Assembly: GCA_002347035.1 (NCBI GenBank)
Contig: DEAM01000004.1
Span: 35,153 to 99,152 of the forward strand
Source: Gemmatimonadales bacterium UBA2982
GTDB taxonomy: Bacteria > Gemmatimonadota > Gemmatimonadetes > Longimicrobiales > Gaopeijiaceae
Direction of reading: 5' to 3'
Length of the DNA stretch: 64,000 bases
Shown here: positions 35,797 to 44,762 of the stretch, in pieces
Numbering within the stretch: position 1 is the first letter of the stretch
Layout: each line of letters starts with the position of its first letter
Position numbers and translations under genes: made by a program
Notes under the pieces: generated by a model
What the model was told of the DNA's origin: nothing
Database searches by the model: none
What the model saw: only the letters and a program-made list of their open reading frames with translations

Positions 35797-36813
35797 CTAC
35801 ACAGAATGGAATAAATTCCTATTCCGCGCGAGGCTGACAATTTGTTCACAAAGGCTAGGAAACGATATGCCAGCAGCTAGGGCCGCCTTTGGAAGAAGGC
35901 TATTAGGTGTCATTCCAGGTAAGCTATTTGCTTCCAGACACCAAGGGTCATCGTTCTTATCCACGATAAAGTCGACTCTACAGTAGTCCCTAAGCCTAAG
36001 CGCATCATGAACTTGTACAGCCATACCTTGTAATTCTTCGGCAAGATGCCGAGAGATGTCCGCGGGGAAGAGCTCCTCTGCAAATCCTGGCTGATACTTG
36101 CATTCGTAGTCGAAATAATCGTGGCTAGGGATGATCTCCCCTACTGGCAAAGGCCTGCCCCCTAAAACAGCGACCGTAAGTTCTCGTCCGACATGATATC
36201 GCTCGAAGAGGACTAGGTCATTCCAGTCCCGACTCTCTTCAACAGCTGCCTCCAACTCGGCGAAGTCATGAGCGAGTAAGAGGCGCAATGAGGAGCCGCC
36301 ACCTGCGGCCTTAACAATCACCGGAAGTCCAAGGTGACGCTGCACCTCAGCAGCCGACTGCGGGCCCACAAGCCAGTCTGGCGTCGGCACGTTAGCCTGG
36401 CGGAAAAGACGCTTGGAAACCTCCTTGTCCATTGCCAAGCCACAACCGAGCCGATCGCTCCCAGTGTGAACTACACCTGCGACTTCAAGAAGCCCCTGGA
36501 CTGTCCCATCTTCACCACTCCCTCCATGAAGTGCGACGAAAAACACGTCAGTTTCCGAAAGTTCGGGTCGTCGCGTCAGCACGCTCGTATCACGCTCGTC
36601 CAAGATCTCAAGTTCAGTGCTTGTAGGAGGCCTAGCGTGCACACCGCCCCCCAATAGGATGTCTTCCTCTTCGGCATCAAGGATTCCCTGAACGGTATCG
36701 ACAGCAACCACAGCATGACCGGCTTCTCGGAGTGCCTTTGTGACTGCCATTCCTGATGAGAGGGAGACTTCACGCTCGTCTGAGGTACCTCCCATAAGTA
36801 CGGCGATTTTCAT
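35797..36813 (-). CDS. ddl: D-alanine--D-alanine ligase
   Basis: ATP-grasp ligase making D-Ala-D-Ala for peptidoglycan. 338 residues with LMGGTSDEREVSLSSG (acceptor-site Glu), ALHGGSGEDGTVQG, VKAAGGGSS, and the metal-binding EANSLPGMTPNSLLPKAA. The omega loop ends ECKY, keeping the Lys-Tyr pair typical of D-Ala-D-Ala rather than D-Ala-D-Lac enzymes. It stands alone, not in a mur operon. Confidence 0.94.
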   Translation of the reverse strand: MKIAVLMGGTSDEREVSLSSGMAVTKALREAGHAVVAVDTVQGILDAEEEDILLGGGVHARPPTSTELEILDERDTSVLTRRPELSETDVFFVALHGGSGEDGTVQGLLEVAGVVHTGSDRLGCGLAMDKEVSKRLFRQANVPTPDWLVGPQSAAEVQRHLGLPVIVKAAGGGSSLRLLLAHDFAELEAAVEESRDWNDLVLFERYHVGRELTVAVLGGRPLPVGEIIPSHDYFDYECKYQPGFAEELFPADISRHLAEELQGMAVQVHDALRLRDYCRVDFIVDKNDDPWCLEANSLPGMTPNSLLPKAALAAGISFPSLCEQIVSLARNRNLFHSV

Positions 36814-36879
36814 GCTTTTCTGGGCCAGACCAAACGCTGGTATTCGATGATTCTATCAGGCTCAATCATGATCCTTCTC

Positions 36880-37278
36880 TCAGAATCCACCAATGGGGGG
36901 GACGGGGCGGCCCTCTCTTTGACGCTTGGAGAACCTTACTGGCACTTCAGCCCAAACAGTGATGCTCTGACCCTCTCTGCGAGCTGGCGTGAAACGTAGA
37001 TTCGCCGCACCGGCTATACCCGCAGAGTCGAAGGATACAAAACCCGAAGTTTTCAGAACCTCGACTGAATCAACTGCACCGAGATCAGTCACCCGCACTC
37101 GCAAGACCATCTCACCTTCCACGTTCTGATCCCACATCTGGAGTGGGTACTCGATCGGGACTTCGTCAAAGAGGGCCGTAGGCTTTTCAATATTGGCATC
37201 TCCCACGCAACTGACCGTCCCAACCACGATGAGGCCAAACACTCCCCCAATCCGGGAAGTAAAGCTGCTCCATCTCAT
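36880..37278 (-). CDS. TonB-like C-terminal-domain protein, predicted lipoprotein
   Basis: About 132 residues. A TonB C-terminal-type domain (GEMVLRVRVTDLGAVDSVEVLKTSGF ... AANLRFTPARREGQSITVWAEVPVRF) follows an N-terminal signal ending GTVSC, a plausible lipobox. There is no proline-rich spacer and no conventional TonB membrane anchor with an ExbD-contacting His. The start at 37278 overlaps the mutS stop (ATGA), so it is translated after mutS. The role is unknown: energy transducer remnant or envelope protein. Confidence 0.72.
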   Translation of the reverse strand: MRWSSFTSRIGGVFGLIVVGTVSCVGDANIEKPTALFDEVPIEYPLQMWDQNVEGEMVLRVRVTDLGAVDSVEVLKTSGFVSFDSAGIAGAANLRFTPARREGQSITVWAEVPVRFSKRQREGRPVPPIGGF

Positions 37279-39893
37279 TCGTCTTCCGCAGGCAAAGTGA
37301 TCCCTCTCCATGAATAGAAGAGTTCAAGGGCTTCCTTGGGAGTCAGTTCGTCAGGGTCAATCGCGCGGAAAGAACGCACAAGCGGATGTTCGGGCTTGAA
37401 GATAGAAAGTTGATCTGGAGGAGCATCAGAACCTGGACGGTGTCGGCCATGACGACCGAGTCCTTCCCCGTCACTGCTATGTGTTCCCTCTAACTCGACC
37501 AGAAGTTCCCGAGCACGATTTATTAGTCCGGCTGGTAGTCCGGCTAGGCGAGCCACATGGATACCATAGGACCGATCAGCCCCCCCCTCCACAAGGCGGC
37601 GCAGAAATACGATGGCTTCACCTACTTCCCGCACCGCCACGTTCATGTTCTTAACACCGATAAGTTGGTCGCCTAACTGTGTAAGCTCGTGATAGTGAGT
37701 TGCAAAGATTGTCTTTGCACCGATGTGTTCATGTATGTATTCCGTCACAGCCCAAGCAATTGAGACCCCATCATAGGTCGATGTGCCTCTGCCGATTTCG
37801 TCTAGAAGTACCAAGCTGGAGTCGGTTGCCCCGTGCACGATGGCAGCTGTCTCGCTCATTTCGACCATGAAAGTCGACTGCCCCCGCGCAAGGTTGTCTG
37901 ATGCCCCCACCCGCGTGAAAATCCGGTCTGTGACCGGGAGCTTTGCAAGGTCGGCTGGTACGAAGGCCCCGATCTGAGCAAGTAACTGAATCAAACCCAC
38001 TTGGCGAAGAACCGTGCTCTTACCTGCCATATTAGGACCGGTCAGGATCACGATATGTCCCGCTTCGTCTAGAACCAGATCATTGGGGATGAACTCTTCC
38101 CGCGGCATCATCGTCTCAACTACTGGGTGGCGTCCGCCCCGGATCTCTAACTCTTTGCCGGTATGCACCTCCGGCCTTGTATACCCGCGGCTACTGCCCA
38201 CCTCGGCCAAGTTGGATAAGACATCTAAGGTCGCTAAGCGTGACCCCGTGTCTTGCAACCTAGAGACAGCAACCCCCACTTGGTTCCGAACCTGTAAAAA
38301 TAAGTCTGCTTCAAGCCCTCCAATGGCATCTTCCGCGTCGAAGACTTTCTCTTCCCATTCTTTTAACTCAGGAGTGAAGTAACGCTCTCCATTGGCCAGT
38401 GTCTGCTTGCGTACGTAATCGTCCGGGACCTTATCAAGATTTGCTTTGGTGACTTCGAGGTAATAACCGAAGACCCTATTAAATCCTACCTTGAGCGATG
38501 TAATCCCAGTCCGCTCGCGTTCCCGGGTCTGCAGACTAGCGATGAAGTCTCGTGCTCCGTCACGGACATCTCTCATCTCGTCAAGCTCACGGGACCAGCC
38601 CTGTCTTATCACGCCGCCCTCAGCCAGAACCGGCGGAGGGGTCTCAGCAATTGCGTTAGCGAGCAGGTCATGCACGTCCTCAAGGCAGTCGAGTCCTTCG
38701 GCAATCTCCAGGAGTTTTTCAGACATCACACTTGCTACAACTGACTTCACATTTGGTAAAAGCGAGAGCGATCGCCGAAGCGCTGATAGATCGCGTGGAG
38801 CTACGCGTGCATTTCCAAGCTTTCCAGAAAGCCGCTCGATATCACTCATGCCACCTAGTGCTTCGCGAAGTTCACCTCTGCGCACCGAGTCTTCAACGAG
38901 CCCTGAGACTGCATCCTGACGAGCCCAAATCTCTTTGGCCACCACTAGCGGCTCCAGCGTCCAACGGCGAAGTAACCGTCCACCCATCGCCGTCACCGTA
39001 TCATCTATAACGTCAAGAAGTGCGCCCCCTTCTTCGCCAACGCGAAGCGGCTCAATCAGCTCTAAATTTCGCGTTGTCATCTCATCCAACAGCATCACGA
39101 GACCTGGTCGCTTCACCTGGACTGGACGAAGATGCTTCAGGCCTCCCGGACGCACCTCCTTCAAGTATTGGATGAGAGACCCCGTGGCCCGAATAAGGGC
39201 CACGTCGGCTGCTTGGAAGCCGAATCCATCTAAAGATTGAACTGCGTAAAAGCGGCAAAGTTCATCAGAGCAGACACCCGCCTCAAAAATCCAATCGTCG
39301 CGGATGGTCAAGGGTATTTCAGCGGCAGCAGCTCGGAGGCCGGAGTTGGGGTCTTCAATGACAGTTCTGGGTGCTAGCAGCTCGGATGGTTCGAGTCTGC
39401 CGAGTTCAGCCTCTAAATTCTGCACTTGCACGTGCTGTGCGATAATCTCACCCGTGGATACATCAAGAGCTGCCAGACCATAGTTGCTATCATCTACAAC
39501 CACTGCCACAAGAAAGTTATTCCGCCGCTCTGAAAGCAAAGACTCGTGAACTGCCGTCCCAGGGGTAACTGTTTCTGTAACCTCTCTCCGGACAATCCCT
39601 TTTGCTTGTAATGGATCCTCGACTTGATCACAGATAGCAACCCGGCAGCCCATTCTCACGAGCCGGGACATGTAGTCATCGATGGCCTTCGCAGGCACCC
39701 CTGCTAGAGGGACCTCTGCTGCAGAGCCATTGTTTCGCGAAGTGAGAGTCAGTCCAAGCAACCGCGCACCCTCCTTCGCATCCCCGTGGAACAGCTCATA
39801 AAAATCCCCTACCCGGAAGAACAACAGGGCGTCACGGTGGCGAGCCTTTATCTTCTCCCACTGCCGCATGAGCGGGGTATCGCTTGTTGCCAT
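37275..39893 (-). CDS. mutS: DNA mismatch repair protein MutS
   Basis: 872 residues. The mismatch-reading Phe-x-Glu is in DFYELF (F31, E33), Walker A is TGPNMAGKST, Walker B is LVLLDEIGRGTSTYDG, followed by TIFATHYHEL. This is full MutS1 architecture. It is followed by a TonB-like gene with ATGA overlap and preceded by the SH3/repeat gene on the minus strand with a 50-base gap. Confidence 0.97.
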   Translation of the reverse strand: MATSDTPLMRQWEKIKARHRDALLFFRVGDFYELFHGDAKEGARLLGLTLTSRNNGSAAEVPLAGVPAKAIDDYMSRLVRMGCRVAICDQVEDPLQAKGIVRREVTETVTPGTAVHESLLSERRNNFLVAVVVDDSNYGLAALDVSTGEIIAQHVQVQNLEAELGRLEPSELLAPRTVIEDPNSGLRAAAAEIPLTIRDDWIFEAGVCSDELCRFYAVQSLDGFGFQAADVALIRATGSLIQYLKEVRPGGLKHLRPVQVKRPGLVMLLDEMTTRNLELIEPLRVGEEGGALLDVIDDTVTAMGGRLLRRWTLEPLVVAKEIWARQDAVSGLVEDSVRRGELREALGGMSDIERLSGKLGNARVAPRDLSALRRSLSLLPNVKSVVASVMSEKLLEIAEGLDCLEDVHDLLANAIAETPPPVLAEGGVIRQGWSRELDEMRDVRDGARDFIASLQTRERERTGITSLKVGFNRVFGYYLEVTKANLDKVPDDYVRKQTLANGERYFTPELKEWEEKVFDAEDAIGGLEADLFLQVRNQVGVAVSRLQDTGSRLATLDVLSNLAEVGSSRGYTRPEVHTGKELEIRGGRHPVVETMMPREEFIPNDLVLDEAGHIVILTGPNMAGKSTVLRQVGLIQLLAQIGAFVPADLAKLPVTDRIFTRVGASDNLARGQSTFMVEMSETAAIVHGATDSSLVLLDEIGRGTSTYDGVSIAWAVTEYIHEHIGAKTIFATHYHELTQLGDQLIGVKNMNVAVREVGEAIVFLRRLVEGGADRSYGIHVARLAGLPAGLINRARELLVELEGTHSSDGEGLGRHGRHRPGSDAPPDQLSIFKPEHPLVRSFRAIDPDELTPKEALELFYSWRGITLPAEDE

Positions 39894-39943
39894 GCGTGAA
39901 CTGAGAGCCTTCCCGCTCTAACTCAAGGAGTGGGCTAGCGTCT

Positions 39944-40747
39944 TCAGTGTCCGTCACCGGATGGCGGAGGGCCAGCAGCTGCTAGCCAGTCTTCCGCCTC
40001 ACGGCGACTGGGCGACGTGGGATAATCTCGGACCAGGGCTTGAACATGCCTCAGCACTGAATCTCCCTCTCCTCGCTCGAAAGCCAGTTGTGCAAGCCGA
40101 TAGATGGCTTGGGGAGCAAATGGACCGTTTGGGTAGAGAACGACGAGACGTTGGAAATCAAGCTCAGCCTGAACTGGGTCAATGGCTAGTCGACCTCGCA
40201 GCCAAAGACCATGTTCGAGGTCGCCTCTGGATGGGCCGCTCGAAATTTGGTCTACCGACGAAGACCAGATCCACCCTCGACGCGTTACGTGCACCCAATC
40301 AGGCTCGCGACTCAACTCTTCCAGTAATGCGCCTTCCTCAAAGCGCCCGAGAATCGACCCGGAAGGATCGTCGCGCAAATTTTCTCCATCAGATACAGTG
40401 ACAACGAGCCCAGAATCACGCTCCTGAAGGGAACTCAACCAGATCCAACCCTGCAGATCGACTTCCCACCAGCTCCCTTCACGTCGCACAACATCAAGTG
40501 AAACACCCGGCTGGAGCCGGCCTAGCACAACACCATTAGGTTCACGTCGAAAATTTTCCTCTACGCGCACGAGGGCCGTAGCATGGGGTTCATTCCACCA
40601 ATCTAAGAGCACAGTCCTAGCTTCCTCGGTGCGACCTAATTGGGTCAACTCCTCTGCTCGCTCCAATTCCTCAGACTGAGCATCCAGAAGTCCTGATTGG
40701 AAAACGAGAATTATCGTTACGAAGCCTGCCATTCGCACAATCCTCAT
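39944..40747 (-). CDS. Secreted tandem SH3 / TPR-like repeat protein
   Basis: The ATG at 40747 overlaps the holA stop (ATGA) and has GGAGG upstream. About 267 residues: signal peptide (FVTIILVFQSGLLDAQ), two bacterial SH3-type domains in tandem (ENFRREPNGVVLGRLQPG...WIWLSSL and ENLRDDPSGSILGRFEEG...WIWSSSV), then a helical repeat segment (DFQRLVVLYPNGPFAPQAIYRLAQLAFERG) like BamD or YbgF TPRs. It probably binds peptidoglycan or envelope partners. The function is unknown. Confidence 0.75.
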   Translation of the reverse strand: MRIVRMAGFVTIILVFQSGLLDAQSEELERAEELTQLGRTEEARTVLLDWWNEPHATALVRVEENFRREPNGVVLGRLQPGVSLDVVRREGSWWEVDLQGWIWLSSLQERDSGLVVTVSDGENLRDDPSGSILGRFEEGALLEELSREPDWVHVTRRGWIWSSSVDQISSGPSRGDLEHGLWLRGRLAIDPVQAELDFQRLVVLYPNGPFAPQAIYRLAQLAFERGEGDSVLRHVQALVRDYPTSPSRREAEDWLAAAGPPPSGDGH

Positions 40748-41745
40748 GCAGCCTCCTCGTACACACATTGCCCCATTATCCATGTTTCGATGAAATGCTC
40801 GTCGCTATGTGGGCTTGCCTTGAGAAGCCGGTCCACGTCGCCAAGCCCCCTGATCGCATAATCAATCTGCATTATCGTCCATTTTTTCGCTTGCCCGCCC
40901 AGTCTTCTGGCCAACCATTTTTGGTGCACCGGCAAGACCGACTCGAGACCGGTGACGCCCTGCTCCAAGGCTACGCCTATACGAAGCAAGTGCGATGTCA
41001 GTCCAATTACGAGTCCGACGCCCGTCTCGCCCTGCCTAATCAGTGTGTTGAGCGATGCCCGAGCTTCCTCAAAACGGCGCTCAGCCACTAAATCGAACCA
41101 TTCCCATCGGTCCTGTAGCGGGAGCGTTGTTCCTGCCTCCTCAACATCCGACAAAGTTACTCTCTTCTTGTCCCCGACAAATTCGGAAAGTTTTTCAAGT
41201 TCCTGAGCCAGTATTCCTAGGTTCGTACCGATAGCAGTCCCAAGTGCACGAGCCGCATCGATATCGAACTCCAAACCATGTAGATCACTCGCACGCGTCA
41301 TGAGCCAGCCAGGGACGTCAGCATCAGTGATAGCCTTGAACTCAAGTGATTTTGCCAGCCGCGACAATTCACGGTAGAACTTCGCCTTAGAGCCCTTCGG
41401 GACCGTACAACTCATAACCAGCGCGAGTCCAGGTGGCGGGTCCGTCACCACCTCTAGGAGCACTTCTCTCGCCCTCTTGCTGGATGCGAGACCCTCAACC
41501 TCACGTATCACCACAACACGCCAGTTAGCCATCATCGGTGGCGTAGCCATTATCGAGGCTAAGGTTTCTGGGTCAAGGGCAGTGCCCCGGAGGGGATCGA
41601 GGTTAAAGTCTCCAGTGGATGGATCAAGATGCGTCTCCACTAGTGAGCGCACTGCCTCTTCTTTCCGAAAAAGGTCATCACCGTGCAGATAAAAGGCGCC
41701 GCCTATCGGTTTTTCTATGTCTGAAAACGCCTCACGAGTTGTCAC
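40744..41745 (-). CDS. holA: DNA polymerase III delta subunit
   Basis: Clamp-loader subunit of 333 residues. The N-terminal YLHGDDLFRKEEAVRSL, the central VVVIREVEGL and the C-terminal collar domain (DRWEWFDLVAERRFEEARASLNTL...LLRIGVALEQG) match HolA. Walker A is degenerate, as is normal for delta. The GTG start lies 27 bases after the stop of the zinc-finger gene. It overlaps the SH3/repeat gene by ATGA. Confidence 0.93.
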   Translation of the reverse strand: MTTREAFSDIEKPIGGAFYLHGDDLFRKEEAVRSLVETHLDPSTGDFNLDPLRGTALDPETLASIMATPPMMANWRVVVIREVEGLASSKRAREVLLEVVTDPPPGLALVMSCTVPKGSKAKFYRELSRLAKSLEFKAITDADVPGWLMTRASDLHGLEFDIDAARALGTAIGTNLGILAQELEKLSEFVGDKKRVTLSDVEEAGTTLPLQDRWEWFDLVAERRFEEARASLNTLIRQGETGVGLVIGLTSHLLRIGVALEQGVTGLESVLPVHQKWLARRLGGQAKKWTIMQIDYAIRGLGDVDRLLKASPHSDEHFIETWIMGQCVYEEAA

Positions 41746-41772
41746 GCGAATGGGTAGCCCACAGTTCCCACT

Positions 41773-42330
41773 TTAACGCCCAGACTCGAGACCGACGGGG
41801 CGATTCCTTGGTTGGTTCTCATATCGGCGGAATAGAGGGGAGTAGTCGTACACCCTCGCGTCATGCCAGAGGTCAGAGTCTAACTCCTCTGGAGGATCAT
41901 CACCCACCATTTCGGCAGACGACGAACCGACCTGCCTGGCCGTTGTAAGTGCGGGCGCTTGATCAACTACAATCGGCTCAAGCTCTACAGCTGTCATTCT
42001 GCTACTAAGCAATGGAGCCCAAGCAACCGCGGTCAGTAGCATGGCAATCCCTACTACCGCGAATGTCGGGGCTCTCGACGTTGGAAGGTTCGAAACAAAA
42101 CGCTTTTCCTGCAGGTTATAGAGCCTGTGTTGCAGTCGCGGCTGAAAATCCTCACGCAACTCCGGTCGAGGGAGCGACCTCAGTAGAGATGACCCGCACT
42201 CGACAACGGCTTCATAACGACGGCAAGACTCACAGACCGAAAGATGCTCCTGCATTCTGCCGACGACTTCGGCTGATGCCGAACCGTCTTTATAGTCCGT
42301 GTATTTGATTACGAAATTAGAACAGTCCAT
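41773..42330 (-). CDS. Zinc-finger anti-sigma factor, membrane-anchored
   Basis: 185 residues. An N-terminal ZAS-type zinc finger (HLSVCESC, HxxxCxxC with upstream His/Cys), then one transmembrane helix (FAVVGIAMLLTAVAWAPLL) and an acidic/polar periplasmic tail. The ATG at 42330 is preferred to the upstream TTG at 42339. It follows the ECF sigma gene and is presumably its anti-sigma factor, but a terminator lies between the two genes, so it may have its own promoter in the 184-base gap. Confidence 0.82.
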   Translation of the reverse strand: MDCSNFVIKYTDYKDGSASAEVVGRMQEHLSVCESCRRYEAVVECGSSLLRSLPRPELREDFQPRLQHRLYNLQEKRFVSNLPTSRAPTFAVVGIAMLLTAVAWAPLLSSRMTAVELEPIVVDQAPALTTARQVGSSSAEMVGDDPPEELDSDLWHDARVYDYSPLFRRYENQPRNRPVGLESGR

Positions 42331-42460
42331 TAACCCCAAGACTCAATAAACAGTGGCGCGGGCGCGCGGCCCGGAGCCTGTGCTGCACTGATACTGCGAG
42401 TCCGCGAGAGGGTTCCCGAACAGTCATAGCGTTCGTGCTCTAAAAACCCTAACCGAAAAA

Positions 42461-42497
42461 GCCCAGGTGCCGCTAGCAGACTAGCACGACCTGGGCC
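42461..42497 (-). terminator. Intrinsic terminator after ECF sigma gene
   Basis: Outer stem GCCCAGGT/ACCTGGGC (42461-42468 and 42490-42497) with an inner GCTAG/CTAGC helix separated by a 3x3 internal loop. On the minus strand it is followed immediately by TTTTT. It sits 26 bases past the sigma gene stop and before the anti-sigma gene. Confidence 0.8.
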
Positions 42498-42523
42498 CTT
42501 ACCTTCCGCTTGCCGGCACTAAG

Positions 42524-43180
42524 TTAGTCGATCATCGGTGCAATTATGCTGGCAAAATTATTCCTGGCACGATTCAGGCGGCTCTTGACCGTACCCAGGT
42601 TGCAGTTGGTGATATCAGCGATCTCTTCATACGTTTTTCCTTCCATCTCCCGAAGAACAAAGACGACCCGGTGATGTTCTGGCAGTTGACTCACTGCTTT
42701 TTCCACCTGGGCCCTCAGGTGTCGCTTACGGAACAGGTCGTCTGGTTTATACTGGGTGTCTTCCCATTCGAGCGGGCGGTGGTCTGCGTCCCAGTTTTTC
42801 TTTAGTGTCTGAAAAAGCACCAGTGGATTTCGTGAACGGTTCCGGAGTTCGTTCTTAGCTAGATTACTTGCGATAGTATAGATCCAAGTCGAGAACTTCT
42901 TAGACTGATCGAATCGATGCAGGTGGCGGTAGACCCGCACGAAGGTCTCCTGCACTAAGTCTTCCCCCCTTTCTCGGTCACCTATAGTCCGGTACACGAA
43001 ATTCAGGAGACGTTGATCATATCGCCGCACTAACTCACCAAAAGCCGTAGAGTCACCATCTAACGAAGCCTGCACGACTTCAGAATCAGTTGCTTCACCT
43101 AGTTGCAGTCTATGAGCCTTAGCCTTGCCGGTACTGACCCGATCTGCAACTAGCTTTTCCTTGCCGCCTCCCCTGGCCAC
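42524..43180 (-). CDS. ECF (sigma-70 family) RNA polymerase sigma factor
   Basis: 218 residues. Region 2: LVRRYDQRLLNFVYRTIGDRERGEDLVQETFVRVYRHLHRF. Region 4: QLPEHHRVVFVLREMEGKTYEEIADITNCNLGTVKSRLNRAR. The lysine-rich N-terminal extension of about 30 residues precedes region 2. The GTG start has AGGAGGT 6 bases upstream. A terminator follows, and the zinc-finger gene is next. The regulon is unknown; the pair is of the RpoE-like envelope-stress type. Confidence 0.93.
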   Translation of the reverse strand: MARGGGKEKLVADRVSTGKAKAHRLQLGEATDSEVVQASLDGDSTAFGELVRRYDQRLLNFVYRTIGDRERGEDLVQETFVRVYRHLHRFDQSKKFSTWIYTIASNLAKNELRNRSRNPLVLFQTLKKNWDADHRPLEWEDTQYKPDDLFRKRHLRAQVEKAVSQLPEHHRVVFVLREMEGKTYEEIADITNCNLGTVKSRLNRARNNFASIIAPMID

Positions 43181-43391
43181 CTCGCTACCTCCTGATTGTA
43201 TTCACTCCCGCACTTTTTAGTGCGCTGCCATCTCTGTCTCAGAAATGCACACACCGTGCCACGCCTGAAATGCTCTGACTCCAACACTACTCAGTCCTAA
43301 TCGTCCCACAGATGTGACGTGCAGATAGCTTGAAATAGGACATAATGGCTCGGACCGCGATAGGGTGTCCCTACATTCTTGAACTTACGCA
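43181..43391. promoter_or_regulatory. Leader and promoter region of the ECF sigma gene
   Basis: Between the sigma gene start and the stop of the M16 peptidase gene. It carries the sigma ribosome site (43186-43192), and a small hairpin CGCAC-TTTTTA-GTGCG at 43209-43224 in the 5' leader. No clear -35/-10 was identified and no gene is seen. Confidence 0.35.
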
Positions 43392-44762
43392 CTAGGATTG
43401 GAGCTTCATGCTCCGCACTTCAAGGTCTCCAAGACCCAAATCTTGGAGAGGCCCCGAAACCTCTTTAGCATCCCCGACGATCACCACTTGCGCTTCATTA
43501 GGGCGCAGGTGCTGGCGGGCAGCCTCGGTCACCGCCTCTGTGGTAACTGCGCGAACCGCGTCCCGGTATTCGTGGAAGTACGAATCCGGAAGTCCGTAGA
43601 CGACAAGCTGAGCAATGCGTGTAGCGATTTGGCCAGCAGTCTCGAGCTGAAGGCCAAATACTCCCGCAGCGAAGTCCCGGCACGCCGTGACCTCCTCGCC
43701 AATGGGTCCCTGCTCCACCAGCCCATGGAGCTCCCTTATGATCTCTTCAACCGCAGCTGCAGTAACCTCAGTGCCCACCGCCGTTGACACCTCGAAAGGG
43801 CCCGCCTGACTGCGAAAGGCGAACCGTGATCGGACACCGTACGTGAAGCCGTTACGTTCCCGAAGATTTAGATTCAGCCGACTCGAAAATGTCCCTCCTA
43901 AAACCATGTTAGCTATGGAAAGGGGGAAATAGTCAGGTATCGACCGTCCCGCTCCAACATGACCAACACGGATCTCAGACTGAACCGATCCTGGCCTATC
44001 TACAACCAACACACGTCGTTCCCGAGTGTCCGGTTCCACCGAAAAATGCTCGCCAGATGAGGGACTGCCAACCCAAGCGCCTAGACGCTTCTCTGCCAGA
44101 TCAACAACTTCTGATGGTTCAATGTCACCGACAACAATCAAGCCTCCGTTACCTGGCCGATAGTTAATATCGGCATACCCAACGAGGTCGGTTCGGGTGA
44201 GGCTAGACAAGGATTCGAGCGTGCCGTCTAACGGACGTGAATACGGCACGGCGTCAGCAAAATACCTTGAGTTCGCAACGTCACTTGCTAGTGACCCAGG
44301 GTCCATACTCCGTTGCCGGATCCCTGCCATATGTTGCTCTTGAGCCCTCTCTACTTCGTTGGAGGGAAATCTTGGCTGTGTGACGGCCTCTGCTAATAGC
44401 GTGAGCCCTTCGTCTAGTCGGTCGGCGAGACAATAGAGCGAAACACTAGTTCCCTCCCAACCAACACTAGCACCGAACCGTGCCCCGATGCTCTCAAGGG
44501 CATCAGCTAGTTCACGTCCGGTCCGTTTCTTAGTCCCCCCATCTAGTGCCTCCGCAGTAAGCGCGGCAAGTCCTGCACTATCGGCTGGGAGCACGGCCTC
44601 TCCCGTTCGTATGAATAACCTCACGCTCACGACAGGAAGCCTGGGTACCAAAGCAATTCGTAGGTCTAGTCCATTAGAAAGTCGGCGCCGCTCTACCGAT
44701 GGAAAATCAAAGTGGCCAATTGGGCCACTCGATGGCGGCAATGAGCGATCGATAACCGACAT
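43392..44762 (-). CDS. M16-family peptidase homologue, catalytically inactive partner
   Basis: 456 residues of the M16 (insulinase/processing peptidase) fold. The zinc motif HxxEH is missing (the equivalent helix reads AALTAEALDGGT), but the Arg/Tyr substrate-binding pair is present in SSRLNLNLRERNGFTYG. This is the signature of the beta-like, non-catalytic half of a two-gene M16B protease. Start ATG overlaps the upstream M16 stop (TAATG), so both are made together. No signal peptide is evident. Confidence 0.9.
   Translation of the reverse strand: MSVIDRSLPPSSGPIGHFDFPSVERRRLSNGLDLRIALVPRLPVVSVRLFIRTGEAVLPADSAGLAALTAEALDGGTKKRTGRELADALESIGARFGASVGWEGTSVSLYCLADRLDEGLTLLAEAVTQPRFPSNEVERAQEQHMAGIRQRSMDPGSLASDVANSRYFADAVPYSRPLDGTLESLSSLTRTDLVGYADINYRPGNGGLIVVGDIEPSEVVDLAEKRLGAWVGSPSSGEHFSVEPDTRERRVLVVDRPGSVQSEIRVGHVGAGRSIPDYFPLSIANMVLGGTFSSRLNLNLRERNGFTYGVRSRFAFRSQAGPFEVSTAVGTEVTAAAVEEIIRELHGLVEQGPIGEEVTACRDFAAGVFGLQLETAGQIATRIAQLVVYGLPDSYFHEYRDAVRAVTTEAVTEAARQHLRPNEAQVVIVGDAKEVSGPLQDLGLGDLEVRSMKLQS

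Noticed and set aside
43209..43224. CGCAC/GTGCG hairpin as a regulatory element of the sigma gene
   Set aside because: The stem is only five base pairs with a T-rich loop; common by chance and no known match.
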